Counted from the first letter of the stretch, positions 39,198 to 51,535 are shown. The stretch: 64,000 nucleotides of DNA from Gautieria morchelliformis (GCA_015179125.1 WHVA01000012.1:124001-188000); one strand, 5' to 3'. Numbers and translations: made by a program. The notes: generated by a model not told the origin, from the letters alone.

Positions 39198-41658
39198 TTA
39201 GAGCTGCCGCCCTTGGTCAAGTGCATCAAGAGCTGCATGTGTCCTCATGATGAGGGCATTCTCCATACTGTACTTGCCCTTTCGATTAGCGGTCGAAACC
39301 TCAAGTGGTTTGCCTAACGCCAAAATGAATAATGATGGCAAAATAAGGAAATTCATGCCGTACCGGAAAAGACAAGATCAAGGTGTTTCCGTGCCTCTTC
39401 TTTGTCACCTTGGCAGGCCAGGAGTCGGCCTAGCTCGTAATCTATCAAGACCAAGGTTAAGAAGAGTTAATATGCCTCCATACGAATAAACTTACGAGCG
39501 TGATAAACTAGGTAATGATCCAGCTGGATCTTCGGCCCGTCTGCTATGACCTGCCGCAGGACCTCTTCGGCCTTGGAGGCGGCCTCAGCCTGTGGAATTG
39601 CACGTGTCTCGTTGGGATCGAGCTCTGCATCCGGGTCCTACCGCGTCAGGTCAGCAGGAGCTCTGGTATCGTGATATATAGTTATTGCACCGGGTAAGCC
39701 ATATATCTTAAACAGACTCCTTTCAGAAAACGGCCCAGGGCTAAATCGTCCCAAAATTGGCCCGCGTCCCCCCCTGCTTTCCCGTCCCGGTGTCCGTACG
39801 ACTCAGGGTCATCCTTGGCCGAATCGAGTTTCTGCAAATGATCCTCGACCAATGGAAGCATTCGGTCGATGATGACCGACTGTGGCGCGTGCGCAATTGC
39901 AAGAAAGTTGTATGCAAATTCGAGGGCCGGTAATGCCAAATGACGATTTTGTGCTTGATACTTGCGGGCTTTGCGTGCAATAAATTTCTGTGCTCATTGT
40001 TCTCAATGTGACTGCAGAATTGGATGACATGAAGTGTACCTCCAGGGGTATCGACTTTCCCGCGATTCGTTGCATGAGACTAGGGACTTTCTGAAGTAAT
40101 TCATCTGCCTCATCTTCGTTAGCCTTGCCGCCAATTTGCAGCAGGCACACTGCGACCCCATACTGGAAGTAGTAAACATACGTGAACTGAAGTTAATTGA
40201 AAGGTGTCACGTACTGTATAGCAAGCCTTCGACCAGGTAGCCTCAGCTCGTAGCTTTCGCCAATACTCGAGAGAGGCCGGTACGTCCCAGAGCGCCAAAG
40301 TCGCGCCTGCAATCTCCCACCATGAAATATGGTAGAGGTTCGCATATTGTGTTTGCACTTCCATGGCGCGTGTGTAGCTGTCAATCGCAAGACGTGGCTG
40401 GCTGCGACAGAGACGCATACGTCCTTCGCCGAACAGGAAGAACACACCTGAGGAATGGCTCAACACGACATGAAACCCTGTGGAGATGAATTGAGATGCA
40501 TACCGGAAGGGAAGCGTTTTAGGTTCCATGCAAGGATCTTGTTCGCGTACCGCATATCCACGCCGTCAAAGGTGAAACTGGACAGAACAAGGTGGAAAAT
40601 GAGAAGTGCCATGTCAGCAATAGGACGCCTAACACCCTCGTCTTCGGCATTTATACCAGGATTAACCACTGAAAGGTCGGGCGACCATCCACCGGCTTTA
40701 GCTAGGATCTCAAGACCCTCTCTCCGATTACCCTTGTATCCAAAAATTTCCATGACGGTGCCGATGCGGGATGGCAAAAGTGAGAGAAGGAGGTGGGTCA
40801 TGCCCACGCCAAGGAGAACACCACTGCGGAAGTCATTGTCGATATCTGGGTGTTGGGGGCCAGTACCTGCGGCGAGAGATTCGGCGTCCATGACATCCAA
40901 ATACCGCGCAAGAAGACGATATATTTGCACACATGTGCGCATGTTAAGGCTAGGTGGAGGGATGATGAAAACGAGAGGAAGCGACAAAGCTGCCACTCAC
41001 GCTTCTTTGACGAACTGCAGCCAATCTCCAGAATAAACTATACCCAATACTGCTTTCTCAAACATGGTCTCAGCGAAGATAAGCTCAGCGTGGCGCTCAA
41101 TTGGATTCATCGACTTGACGAAGGTAACGGAAGGACTGGTGACCAACGATGCTAGTTTAGTTGTCAAGGAGCTGCGCTTTCGATGCTGGCTTGCGATGAC
41201 ATTAGCGTGCTTGACAATCAAAATTGCAGCTGCTATATCCTGGGACGAGATGTTATTTAAAATCGTGCCGAACCAACACAACGGACCTCGTCGTCGTAGC
41301 TCATCATGGCTTTAATAGCCTGTATGAGACCGTACCCTGAAGCACAATAAAGCCTCTCCCTGTGGCCGGGCTCTGTCACCTTCCTCCAGGCTCAGGATCA
41401 CACACGCACTCACTTGACAGGATCCTTGCTATTGAGAAGGTCTTCGCTCTCCACCATCTTAGACTCCAGAAAGAGTTGGAGAGCCAAGCGCACGACGGAG
41501 AGGTCGTCCAAAGCGGTGTTGACATCATACGAGCCACCGCCATCAGCGATAAAGGAGGTCTGTAACGCGGCAACGTTGGCCTTCGCTGCAGAAGGGGTCG
41601 CTGGCTGGGATGCGGGGTGGCCATTTAGCTGGACCTCCTGTGGTTGTTCGGAAGCCAT
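39198..41658 (-). CDS. IML2/TTC39-family protein (DUF3808)
   Basis: The start at 41658 (MASEQPQEVQLNGHPASQPA) is followed by helical TPR-like text: LALQLFLESKMVESEDLL and, after an intron, the YCASGYGLIQAIKAMMSYDDE block. Diagnostic pieces are SGVLLGVGMTHLLLSLLPSR plus IGTVMEIFGYKGNRREGLEI, MRYANKILAWNLKRFPSG joined to VFFLFGEGRMRL, and WSKACYTYGVAVCLLQIGGK. The end, GKYSMENALIMRTHAALDAL, leads to a TAA at 39198. This order is that of IML2 (yeast inclusion-body/lipid-droplet linked) and animal TTC39. A biochemical role is not established; location is inferred as cytosol or mitochondrial/lipid-droplet surface. About eight short introns, no break seen, roughly 680-700 residues. Confidence 0.85.
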
Positions 41659-42408
41659 GATGGACGTAGCAGAAGCAGGCTAAGTCATATGTCACGGTTT
41701 GGTTAGTTTCTCTGAGATGGTCGGGACCACTGAGCGCTGACGAAGCCACCTGATCCGTTAGGCGTTGCGGTACCCGACAGGCTGATTACAGTAATAATGG
41801 CATGACCCCGCTCTCCTACACAAGCTCTGCTGCACAATATGAACTGTCTAGCTATACGGCATCGCACCGCTGATCAGCATCAAACCCTGATTATACTGTA
41901 CTTGCAAATATGCCTGCGACAGTACTGTATCGTCATCGGCGCAACGATGTCTTATAATGCTTATCGACTCTCCGGCTGCCGACATTGAAGTGATCCAGGG
42001 CTGCGGCCCAACTTCGCCTTCCCTGCATTACGTGGAACCGATTTGTCACCAGGAAAGTCACGTGATCACTTCTCACATGACTGCTAACATAAACCCAGAC
42101 GTCCTGAGCGACTGTGCGAAATAAAAACATGCAAAGTCACGAATGAGTTCAATGTAAAGCCCAGCTTCCATGAGCCAAACAAAGTGCAACAACGCGTTCT
42201 CGAAGTCACGTGGTATGCCGCCCATCCACAGAAATACCCAGTCGCAAACAACGCGCGCAAGGCAAACTTGTCGGTGACCGCGATCGCATCTTCAAGAAAC
42301 GATGTCTGCCTTTCTTTTGTAAGACGGGCCTCAATCTCGGCTTTTACCTGAGAACTGGAGCCCGGTCAGGCTTTTTTTAAGAACGGCAGTGTTCTTGAAA
42401 GCTTGGCC
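41659..42408. promoter_or_regulatory. Divergent promoter region
   Basis: This 750-base gap separates the divergent starts of the IML2-like gene and the Ser/Pro-rich gene. It contains two copies of TCACGTG (about 42057 and 42208), an E-box/bHLH-type palindrome. Whether they are used is unknown. Confidence 0.35.
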
Positions 42409-45400
42409 ATGCCTGGAACGTCCAATCCAGTTTCGGGTACCCCCGTCGCTGGTGTTTCCCATCCCAAATCCTTCCGTACTTTCTTGGGCTTTGGTGGTAC
42501 CACCGGGGGCACACCTTCTATCAAACCCTCGTTTTCTCGCAGCTAAACCTAAAGGCCGGTCGCAAGTCGTTTGGGGGTCCCCCAGACTTCCACGTGAATA
42601 ATCGTCCCGTGCTGCTCATTGATCCAGAGCCGGACTATGGAAAATCGCGGCAGGGTGCGCAGAATCCTGGCCTATGCCTTGAATATTTGATAAATCATGC
42701 ATAATGGCAGGGATCCGCGTGATGCTCAATGATGAAACAGACGTGGCTCGACCAGGGCAGATGCCTTTCTCGAGTAGCTCCTCAGAGGAGACTTCAACTC
42801 GTGCAAGGCATATTCACAGTCATTCTTTCCCAGCTAGTCCAGTCGACGCTCACATCCCTCCTTACTCCCTCAACTCTCGTACGGACCTCGATATGCCTCC
42901 AGCCAAAGGCGCAACTTCACGGGTGGATTCTGATACTTCCGGCCTCTCAAAGCATCTTCCTGATCTCTCCACTGACTTGTCCCTTCTCGTAGACGAGGAG
43001 CTGCCCCCAGATACTGCGTCTCAAAGCGACCATCACCCGGACTCAGAGGTCTCTGTTCTGAAATTGGGAAGCCCGAATTCTGGACCCCACCAGGAACTGT
43101 GTATTGTCTCTCCCTTTCCGGGATCTTCTCCTACAAAGCTCGAAAAGCATGACCAGACACGTCGCGAAGCCTTTGCAGCAACCACTGTCTCTACACCCTC
43201 GAACGTGCTCCAAAATGGTGGCCTTGAACCCAGCAATAGCGGCATTCCCTCTTGTTCAACAGACGCTGCTATGGAAAACACAAGCGCATCCTTCGATCTT
43301 TCAAGCGCCAGGCTCAGTCTCGACATCGTGCGACAAAGTATTGACGAAAATTGGGCCAGGAGCGTCATGGTTGAGAGCAGCTCAACCCCAAGCGCTGACA
43401 CAAGCGCGTTACTCCCTCCAGAATCGCCCCTTGTGGCTAGTTATAGCGGACCTGTCACCAGTACGCCGTTTCTAAGCCCAAGCGCCTCCCCTTCACGGTC
43501 ACAGCACAAAGAACCAGAAATCAGCTTTGACCTTGACGCGCTCGACCCGGACCTTGTCGCCTTGTTGCGACCGAATGTTAACCAGAGACCGCCGCAGCTG
43601 AATCGCGTCGTGACACTTTCGCCGTTAGAGCCTTTCGCCCCACCCCCTGATCCTCTTAATCCTGGGACAACCCTGAAGCATCCTGTTATTTACGCATCTC
43701 CACCCTCTTCTCCCTCTTTTTCTAGCGCGTCCACCAAGCAAGATGCATCCACGTCATCCCCTATGCGCAAATTTGCCACTATCTCAGCTTCCACATCCCC
43801 TGCTAGGAAGCTGCGATTACCTCGTTCATATAAGACTCAAGACATATTTTCTCCTTCAACGTCATCCAAGCCAGCGTTAGCTCCCACCACGCACGTCGAT
43901 TTGCCTTGGAAGGAGAATCGTAGACACGACGATAGGCGGCCGTCGCCTATTTCAGCTAAAACTTCCTCCGACGCTGGGACATCATCAGATCCCTCGAAAC
44001 AGCCTAGTCCACTCTCGGCGGCCCCCCTTACGCTCGACGATCTGCAGTACAAGCCTAGCTCGAGCATAGTGCAATCACCAACTGGATCGACATCTACTCT
44101 AAGCTACACCACGCGTCGCAATGGGCGCACCGCCATCCCAATGCCGACACATTCACCAAAGCCCTCCTCGACACGTCCCGCCGCACATCACCTACCACGG
44201 AATCGTGACCGTGATCCCGGATCAGCTTCTGCATCACCTGATGTACATGCGCCATGCCCGCACACAGTCGGCAGCACTGGGCGTGAGCGCGACCGCGTCA
44301 GACCACCCTTAGATAATGTATTTCCTAAACAACCCAGTCCAGTTACAGGCGCCGTGCGTCCAAGTTCGGTAGACCATGTGCAGCCACCTAATACCGAGAG
44401 GTTGAACGCCAACGGTACCCGTAATCGCTCTCGAGATCGCCACAGGGAATTGTCTGCAGTGAGGAGTTATCGCAAGCGAAGCATGAGCCTGGATCAGACA
44501 ACGTCGGGCTTTGAAGGACGAGCAGGTGGTTTCCACCCGCAGGGGGGCGTCAGCTCCAGGTATAAAGGACCTGGAGATCGCGAGCGAGTGGCGGAGTCAG
44601 TAGGTCACGGTGGATCGGAATATGCGTATAGCACTACAAGTGGCTTAGGTACGCCTTACGACAGTCGAGATTTTGATAGGGATCGAGAGCGGTATGTGTA
44701 CGGGTACGCGTATGGCGAACGAGAGCGAACTGCCAGAACCCACACCGATTGGCTAGGTCCCCGAACTGCGAAAGCGTTCGCTGCGGCAGGTCTTCTGGAC
44801 GATGCAAAAGACGCTTCTGGGTCGAGGTAGGTCTTGGTTTTACAGTGAGAGCCTCAGTGATATATTTATTGTTCGCTAGGTACGGATTCCCTCGGAGCAC
44901 AAGCGACCGCGGTGTTAGGACCCCGGGTTCTGGAGGCAGTCGCGATCGGAGAAGTCCAGTTCGTGGAGGATATCCGTCCTTGGACACCGAGAGGGACCGG
45001 TTAGTCTTGTCATAATACACATACAGCAGGTCTGATGTTCTGAGTAACAGGTATAGTCTCGCCGCGAGTGGTCGTAGTAGTGACCGGGATTTCAGGTCTT
45101 CAGGCGTGCGATCTGGTGGAATAAGTCCAAGTACTGTCGCCAGCGCAAGGCCATTATCACGCAATGAATCATGGTCCAACTCTCGACCTGCCCCGCTCAT
45201 TTCCCGTACGATGTCGGACTTGATGTCCCAGCGAGGGAGCTTAGATGGTCGAGATAGTGCAAGTGGCGTGCATCCGCGGGCCGGATCCGCCTATTCTGGG
45301 GGCGGTGGTGGAACAGCCGGTGGCAGTACTGGGAGTGGTGGAGGACGAGTTTCGCCAACAACGAGCAGTTCTCTTTTCGCGGTACAGTCTCAGATCCAGG

Positions 45401-46131
45401 CTCTCAAAGAGAAGCACGACACACAGACGGAGGCACTCCTTGCTGCCTTAGCTGATTCGCAGAGGACGTGCAGAGACCTGAAGGATGAGAATGAGGCGTT
45501 GAAGCGTCAAATGATGTCACTTGAGGATCGCCTTATTGAAGCTATATCAACCTCGAGGCAGAAAGAGAAGGAGCTATCTAGAGCATTGCGCAGGAAGCCT
45601 GTGTCTCCACCGGACCGCACACGCACTATGGTATCCCCTCGCGATACCGAATTTTCCCTCAAGTCGCATCCGCCGCCCAGGCCATCAACTCGGTCGACAC
45701 CCTCACCAACGAGGAGACGGCCTTCCACAAGTAGCAGTGTTTTTCCCGCAATGCCAGGCTCCATGTCACTCCTTATGGCAGAGACACCTGGATCTCCTCC
45801 TGATGACTCATTTGGCTCTGGCTCTGGCTCATCCCCTCCGCACTCTCCGACATTAGTGCTTCCATCTGCAGCCCCTAAGCAAAAATCACCAGAACGACGA
45901 AAGCCCAACGGAGACCACGACATGCCTATGCCTTCTTCACCACAGCCTATCACAAATTCGCATAAGCGATCGACGTCTGGGGCAAGTGAGGCGACGAGCA
46001 CAAATTTCTCATTCGAGACTGGTTCTCCGGGTAGTCTCAAGTTGAAACCAGAACATGAACTTCTTTTGGGAGATATGACACGACTCAGCTTGGTGACTGG
46101 TTTTGATGGCGACTCTGAGGCTGAGACTTAG
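42409..46131 (+). CDS. Long Ser/Pro-rich protein with a C-terminal coiled coil, unknown function
   Basis: The best start is ATG 42409, giving MPGTSNPVSGTPVAGVSHPK and then SFRTFLGFGG. A second open piece reads GRKSFGGPPDFH then RPVLLIDPEPDYGKSRQ and splices (donor about 42649, acceptor 42710) in the right phase to IRVMLNDETDV, the start of a very long exon to about 44829. Two introns follow (about 44830-44879 and 45001-45051), then the last exon to TAG 46131. Most of the ~1,200 residues are disordered Ser/Pro/Thr, with Arg-Asp-Arg repeats near 44200-44720. One ordered part, SQIQALKEKHDTQTEALLAA to DRLIEAISTSRQKEKEL (45390-45580), is a clear coiled coil. Exons 1 and 2 are in different frames with no clean intron near 42543, so the 5' end is provisional. 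No named domain recognised. Confidence 0.6.
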
Positions 46132-46503
46132 TGTGTTACCAGAGTATCTGCTGTCTTTCCACTCTTCTTTGGGTTTTCTCTGTTCGCCCTTTCCTTTATT
46201 CCCTATATTCCCTCTCTCTACAACCCGGCAACATCTCTTGTGGATCAGACGCACATAACTATCATTCCTCGCATTGTTCGCAAGTATTTTCTCGTCATGT
46301 TACATCTGTTCCCTCTGCATTCATCCCATTGCATTACATACTGTATATGTGTGTACCGAGAAATATCTTTGATCTGGATGATCAACCTCATCCTTGGAGC
46401 TTGCAGCTTGAAGCTCAGTTGATCAGAAATAGCTAGTAAGAAGTGGGAACTCGGCATTAGCCGATTGCTGAAGCATCGTGGAGTCCTCACGCCCATTGCA
46501 ACG
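46132..46503. other. Intergenic spacer between co-directional genes
   Basis: This 372-base pyrimidine-rich stretch contains the 3' UTR of the Ser/Pro-rich gene and the presumed promoter of the C45 gene. No gene is seen. Confidence 0.4.
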
Positions 46504-47673
46504 ATGGTTGTTCAGGTGGAACTCAAGGGAACGTCATATGAAGTAGGCCTACGTTTATAGTCCACGTTGTATGTCTAATCCGGCGAGCGTATAGATAGGA
46601 CTCCAGCACGGTCAAGTTCTGAAAGCCCAGATCATACGACAGCTCACCTTCTATGGAGAAATGTTTAAGTTACGCTGCAACCTGAGTTGGCCACAGGTGC
46701 TCGAGGTATCCAAGGAGTTCAAGGCCACGCTTTTGAGATTAGCGCCGGATCTACTGGAAGAAGTGCAAGGCATCGCAGATGGGATGAACGAGCCTGATGT
46801 CCGGGATCTGGACATCATGGCTCTCAACTGCCGAAGCGAAATCGCATTGGGGATGTGGACCGACGGGTGCACTGCAATGGGGTGGAATGTTCCAGGTCGA
46901 CAACACAAGCAGTTCTTGTCACAAAACTGGGACTGGCACAAACAGGTGAAAGACAACCTTGCACTGATGTCGATTGAAAGGACCGGCAAGCCTAAGATAT
47001 GGATGGTGACCGAGGTGTGTGACGCCTCACCCCTGTGCTGAGGTTGGGCTCACCTGGTTAGGCTGGCATTATCGGAAAAATAGGTTTCAATTCCTCTTCC
47101 GTTGGCGTATGTTTGAACGCGATTAGAGCCAGGCCGATGATTTCTTCACTCCTCCCTATTCACATCCTTTTGCGCCTTGTCCTGGAGTCAGACTCGGTCA
47201 CCAAAGCCATTGATCGATTGACCTCACTCCAGGGATCTGCAACAAGCGCACACATGCTGATTGCGGATCCCATGGGGAGTCGTGGAGTCGAGATATCTCC
47301 GTTTGGGTTGAAGGTCATCGAAGAGGACGAGGATGGCGTCGTCGTGCACAGCAACCATTTCGTCTTAAATCACCCAGTCGACGAGCCACCATGGCTGGCA
47401 GACTCGCCATTGCGTATTAAACGCATGCGGGAGTTATGTGGGGAAATGATCGAAGAAAGTCGAGAGGGCTCGACGGTAGATATTGACCGTGTGAGGATGA
47501 TGTTTCGCGATAGGGCAAACCCCCCGGGGTCAATATGCCTCCAAGCTTCAGAACGCAATTCGGTGTCATTATTCAACATCGTTATGCACCTTAATGAGGG
47601 TCCTCCGAAGGCAGAGGTGGTGTTCGCGATTGGGACTGGAGAGGAAGGAATGGCAATACCGTTACCGTGGTAA
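46504..47673 (+). CDS. Peptidase C45 / acyl-CoA:6-aminopenicillanate acyltransferase-like Ntn hydrolase
   Basis: The family matures by self-cleavage before an internal Cys that becomes the N-terminal nucleophile. ATG 46504 gives MVVQVELKGTSYEVG, joined by an intron to LQHGQVLKAQIIRQLTFYGE. The key block is IALGMWTDGCTAMGWN, where the Cys of DGCTA is the expected cleavage/nucleophile residue, followed by LSQNWDWHKQ. After an intron come GIIGKIGFNSSSVGVCLNAI, LLRLVLESDSVTKAIDRL, SAHMLIADPMGSRGVEISP and SNHFVLNHP. The end, AIGTGEEGMAIPLPW, leads to TAA 47673. The length (about 370) fits. The first intron's donor is unclear: GT at 46553 would add two residues, GC at 46547 would give the expected YEVGLQHG. 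No penicillin-pathway genes are near; the true substrate is unknown. Confidence 0.82.
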
Positions 47674-48418
47674 TGATAGTATGTAGGCCGTCTGTGTTGA
47701 GAGACCGTCGCACATGTACACATTATGGGAGCATACAGTATCACGTATCATCGGCAGTAACGCGACTAGAGGCACGGTATGGTAAGCGAAGCCTCCACGT
47801 TCAACAACTGGAAGGCACTGTCCCTGAAACTCATCTGGGTACTAAGACACAATATCAATTAATGTAGCGGCGAACTACTGACTCACATGCGTGTCCCTGG
47901 AGGGAGTGGCCGTATGACGTACCCCCTTAAAGTACCGTATTACAGTAACCTCTCCATCTTGTCGTCTGATGCGGCCAGGTCGTCGTCTACCTGTCTTGTA
48001 CATATGAAGTCACGCAGTGAACGAATGGTGGACAACTGCAGCGCGAAATAGCTCCGTAGCCATATGAATCTACCAAAGGGGTTTCGTGATGTCTACAATG
48101 ACAGACCGTAGGGTGTGGCCCTGTTACTTATAGTGGTGAGTGGGTACAGTACCGGCAAACTGTCTTCACCAGAATCGGTACAGCAATTGCCAGCTGCTTC
48201 CCGCCTCTAACCACCGGATTCGCTTGTAAACGGCTATACCCCTGCTCGTATAAGCCAATTTCCCTGCTCGACCAAGGGCAATACCTCCAGTAAAAGGTTG
48301 ACAGGGTAATTATTTATCATGCCCAGTGCCCAGCATCGTTTCCACTTCAGGGTTTAGAGTTTAGGTTTAGTAGAGAAGATCCTCGTTGAACACACTTCAC
48401 GCGAGCAGGAGTAAGACG
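47674..48418. other. Intergenic region
   Basis: This 745-base stretch has no supported gene. Near 48351-48372 lies a degenerate GGGTTTAGAG/TTTAGGTTTAG run, too short to call telomeric. Confidence 0.35.
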
Positions 48419-49699
48419 ATGTATCTTCCCTTGTCGTTTGGATTTTTCGTTATTGCAGCGCAGGTTGCACTGACACTCGGGGAGCTTAATACGAACGGGG
48501 AGTCGAATGGCTTGCCATCTCGCACGTGTCCTTTCACTCGTAGGATTGGGTATGGTACTGATGAAGGGACCCAAACACAGCGGTTGCCGAACCTGCATGT
48601 AAGCAATGTCAATAGCACTGTTGCACCCAGCCAGTATCTGATTGTAGCGCACCAATACTTTATGCCTGAAGCGTTTGACTTCTGGAGAGAAACCGGAAAA
48701 TTGGGCAGCAATTTGGTGGGTTACGCAGAGGAACAGCTTCAAAACGCGGCTGCGACGTTTACTTCCAAGGAGAGAATCGATGAGTTTAAGGTGACGGTGG
48801 AGAAAGTCGTCTCTAGCTTGCAAAATTCTGGAGACCACGTGCTGCATGACGGAGAAGAACTATCGGAGGAGTTCGCTACTCAAGAATTTGACTTCTGGAA
48901 AGAAACCGAGAAATTAGGCAGCGATTTGGTGCGTAATTTGGTGCATAATGCAGAGGAAGAGCTTCAAAACGCAGCCGAGACGTTTACCTCTGCCAAGGAG
49001 AGAATCGATGAGTTTAAGGTTACGATGGAGGAGGTCGTCTCTAACGCGCAAAAGTTCAGAGACCACGTTCTGCATGACGGAGTCAATTTAGAAGAACTAT
49101 CGGAGATGCTCGCTACTGAGCTGGACACCATTCTTGAGAAGCTAAAGGCTGAGTTCACCCAGCCTCTTCCTGGGCACGAGACGCCTCGCCAGGCGCAGCG
49201 ACACAAGATCATATGTAGTGCCTTGTCAATGGTGGAAGATGCTGTTGTCAAAGTCACTGGCTTGTGGGGCATTCCAGAGGCGGACTCTAGACTACATTTC
49301 AAAGAATTTGAGCCGCATCTGAAAAATGTCCTTCTCATCTCGGGTGAGCAGATACTACTTGACATTCTCAGGATCTTACCATTCATGACGCCCCTTAGCT
49401 CAGTTAATAGATGAACATCCAGTGTTGGTTACGACGGTCCTTGTCACCGGAGTTGTGCTGCTCCGCCCAGAGAAGTGGTTGCTTCGGCCGCTGCTGAAGT
49501 TGTTTGGGTTTGGACCTTACGGACCGGTCAAAGGTATGTCGTATATACATCACCGCTCCCTGCTTCCCTCACGCGGATGGGCCTAGGTTCCACTGCAGCT
49601 TGGGCACAAAGAACTTTCTGGGGTGCTGCCGTCGCTAAAGGCAGTTGGTTTGCGGGATTACAGTCTGCTGGAATGAATATCGCCAAAGTTGGGTTATGA
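48419..49699 (+). CDS. Secreted/membrane protein: internal repeat plus interferon-6-16 (ISG12)-like C-terminus
   Basis: The ATG at 48419 gives a hydrophobic leader MYLPLSFGFFVIAAQVALTL; the earlier in-frame TTG (48386) is unlikely. Residues about 85-153 and 156-230 are an imperfect tandem repeat: FDFWRETGKLGSNLV and FDFWKETEKLGSDLV, then LQNAAATFTSKERIDEFKVT against LQNAAETFTSAKERIDEFKVT, and DHVLHDG twice. An intron (49344-49410) joins NVLLIS to DEHPVLVTTVLVTGVVLL. The last exons give LLKLFGFGPYGPVKGSTAAW and AVAKGSWFAGLQSAGM, the glycine-rich hydrophobic ISG12/IFI6-type domain that also occurs in many basidiomycetes. The function in fungi is unknown; in animals the family sits in mitochondrial or ER membranes. 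Stop at 49697-49699. About 380 residues. Confidence 0.75.
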
Positions 49700-49740
49700 T
49701 AAGGGCTGTGATATTCTGTTGGCCCGTAGCATGTTTTCTC

Positions 49741-49767
49741 TCACGTGAGCAGGAGTAAGACGATGTA
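49741..49767 (+). repeat. 27-base direct repeat, second copy
   Basis: This segment matches 48397-48423 with a single mismatch (TCACG[C/T]GAGC...GATGTA). The first copy overlaps the start codon of the ISG12-like gene; this one lies 42 bases after its stop. Confidence 0.8.
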
Positions 49768-50598
49768 AGATAGCGGACACCAGGAACCAGACCACCCACA
49801 TCATATTTTGGCATATCTAAGTCCTAAGAGTCTTTCTAAATATATCTAGCTTGAACTTGGATTTAGCCAAATAATGCATGATAGATGAGTTGTACACCCT
49901 TGCAGTGTAGGTTATTTTACCAAATGCTTTATTTTGTTCTTTGGCCTCATACACTACCTATCTGCCCAGGTAGCCTATGAGAAGGGTGATGGAACCTGCC
50001 CATGTGGGACACTTTTAGTATTTTGCATTTTGTGACCACCACGTGACATGATTTATCAGCTTTCCCTTGTCTTGCGACAAGGGCTTCTGTCATGCATCAC
50101 TGAACATATCGACCGTCCGATGGCACACTTTTCGAAAAATCAACACCCCAGTCTTCGATTTGGCATGTCACATGATCTAGACGCTTGCTTACATCAGGGA
50201 TGTGAAACAACTCAGCGCAGCTAGTAGACAGGTTACTCAGTGAATGGGAGATTCACTGAGGTGTGACGATTAGTGAGGCTTATATAATCACTACCTGGTC
50301 CATGCATCTGATTTTGAAGCCTGAACACCCAGCTGACGCAGCAGCTGACCAGGCCAGACCATCACTGCCCCAGTAAGATAAAGCCCAACCACCATCTTGT
50401 CCCACATTGGGACACTGCTTGCGTTGCGCTGTCCTGTTTGTGTTAAGTATTTAGCAGGCTTGACTCTATGACCTGTAGGGTTGAGCTCAATACTTTTATT
50501 CTAAATGCTGCTCACATACATCTAGCATTCTCTGATGATGGGTTGAAGTAAGTGTCAATATTTTTTCTTATTTCAGAAGGCTCACAAAGATAAATAGA
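49768..50598. other. Intergenic, possible old repeat
   Basis: This 831-base AT-rich stretch includes a palindrome around TTGTCTTGCGACAAG (50068-50082) and a TATATAA with a CT-rich downstream part near 50283. It resembles decayed LTR or MITE sequence, but no terminal repeats could be paired. No gene is supported. Confidence 0.3.
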
Positions 50599-50668
50599 GT
50601 GCACCTGGGATCAGTGGGTATATCCAGGTCATTCCCCATGCATCCTGGGCTCCAAGGTACACCCAAAT

Positions 50669-50689
50669 CTGCTGCTGCTGCTGCTGCTG
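50669..50689 (+). repeat. (CTG)7 microsatellite
   Basis: Seven perfect CTG units, read as GCT in the open frame, give an alanine run. Confidence 0.95.
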
Positions 50690-50844
50690 GTGATTCCCCA
50701 AACGTCTTGGACTCGTTGCACAGTTCCACATTCTCCCCTTGCTCATTGCACTCCTCTACACCCTCTCTTCCTGACCTTGATGAGGTCAGCACCCTTTGGT
50801 TAGGGACTTTTGGAACTTATTGCAAATGTATATGCGTGGCCAAG

Positions 50845-51535
50845 TGTTACGTATCGAGATTTCCACTAAGTCGGAACTAGAAAGGACGGCGGCTTCAACT
50901 TATAGGTTGCGCCCCCGATGAACTATCGTCCTAGGTATTTCGGAAATGAGCCGGAAGTCGGAAAGTACTGGACCAGAGGTTTGGTCGGAACTTGAGTCGG
51001 AACTGAGGCGGAAGGCGGAAGACGGAAGGCTGAGAGAGAGACTGAGATCTTGCTAGACTCGCTGTGCTAAGAACAGGAGATGGAGCGAAGGAAATCAAGT
51101 ATCGAAGGTGATTATCTGATTGCAGAATAACAGACATACATGAGGGGGTTTTTATACAAAGCGCAGAGCAACAAGTAATGGTGTTGTACTAAGCAAATTC
51201 CGGAGGAAGCGGAAGTCGAGTACAATGTGTGGGAACTAACTAATTGGGAACAATGGGACTACAAGGGGGGTTCAGGGTAAGGTAGAACAATGGCAAAGAA
51301 CAAGGGGTCGGGAAAGCATATCTGACAACGAACTACAAGGGTGACCGGATATATGGTTTTGATGGATGGCGAGGTGGGTCCGGTGGGTCCGAGTAATAGA
51401 GTCGAAAGAACAAGGGAAATGTAAGGGGCGGAATGGCGGAAATGTCGGAGGGGCGGAACGTGTGGCGGAACTATTGGAGAGGCGGAATGTATGGCGGAAC
51501 TGAGGGTCGGAAGTCGGAAATGAACGGTCGTAACA
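50845..51535 (-). repeat. Solo LTR of the Gypsy family, inverted
   Basis: This 691-base segment begins TGTTACGTATCGAG and ends CGGTCGTAACA. It is the reverse complement of the LTR seen at 51908-52569, including the TATA region and AATCAGATAAT start motif. It is flanked on both sides by CCAAG (50840-50844 and 51536-51540), a clean 5-bp target duplication, so it arose by insertion followed by LTR-LTR recombination. Confidence 0.93.

Noticed and set aside
48350-48375. Interstitial telomere-like GGGTTTAG/TTTAGG run
   Set aside because: Only about three degenerate units, too short and imperfect to call.
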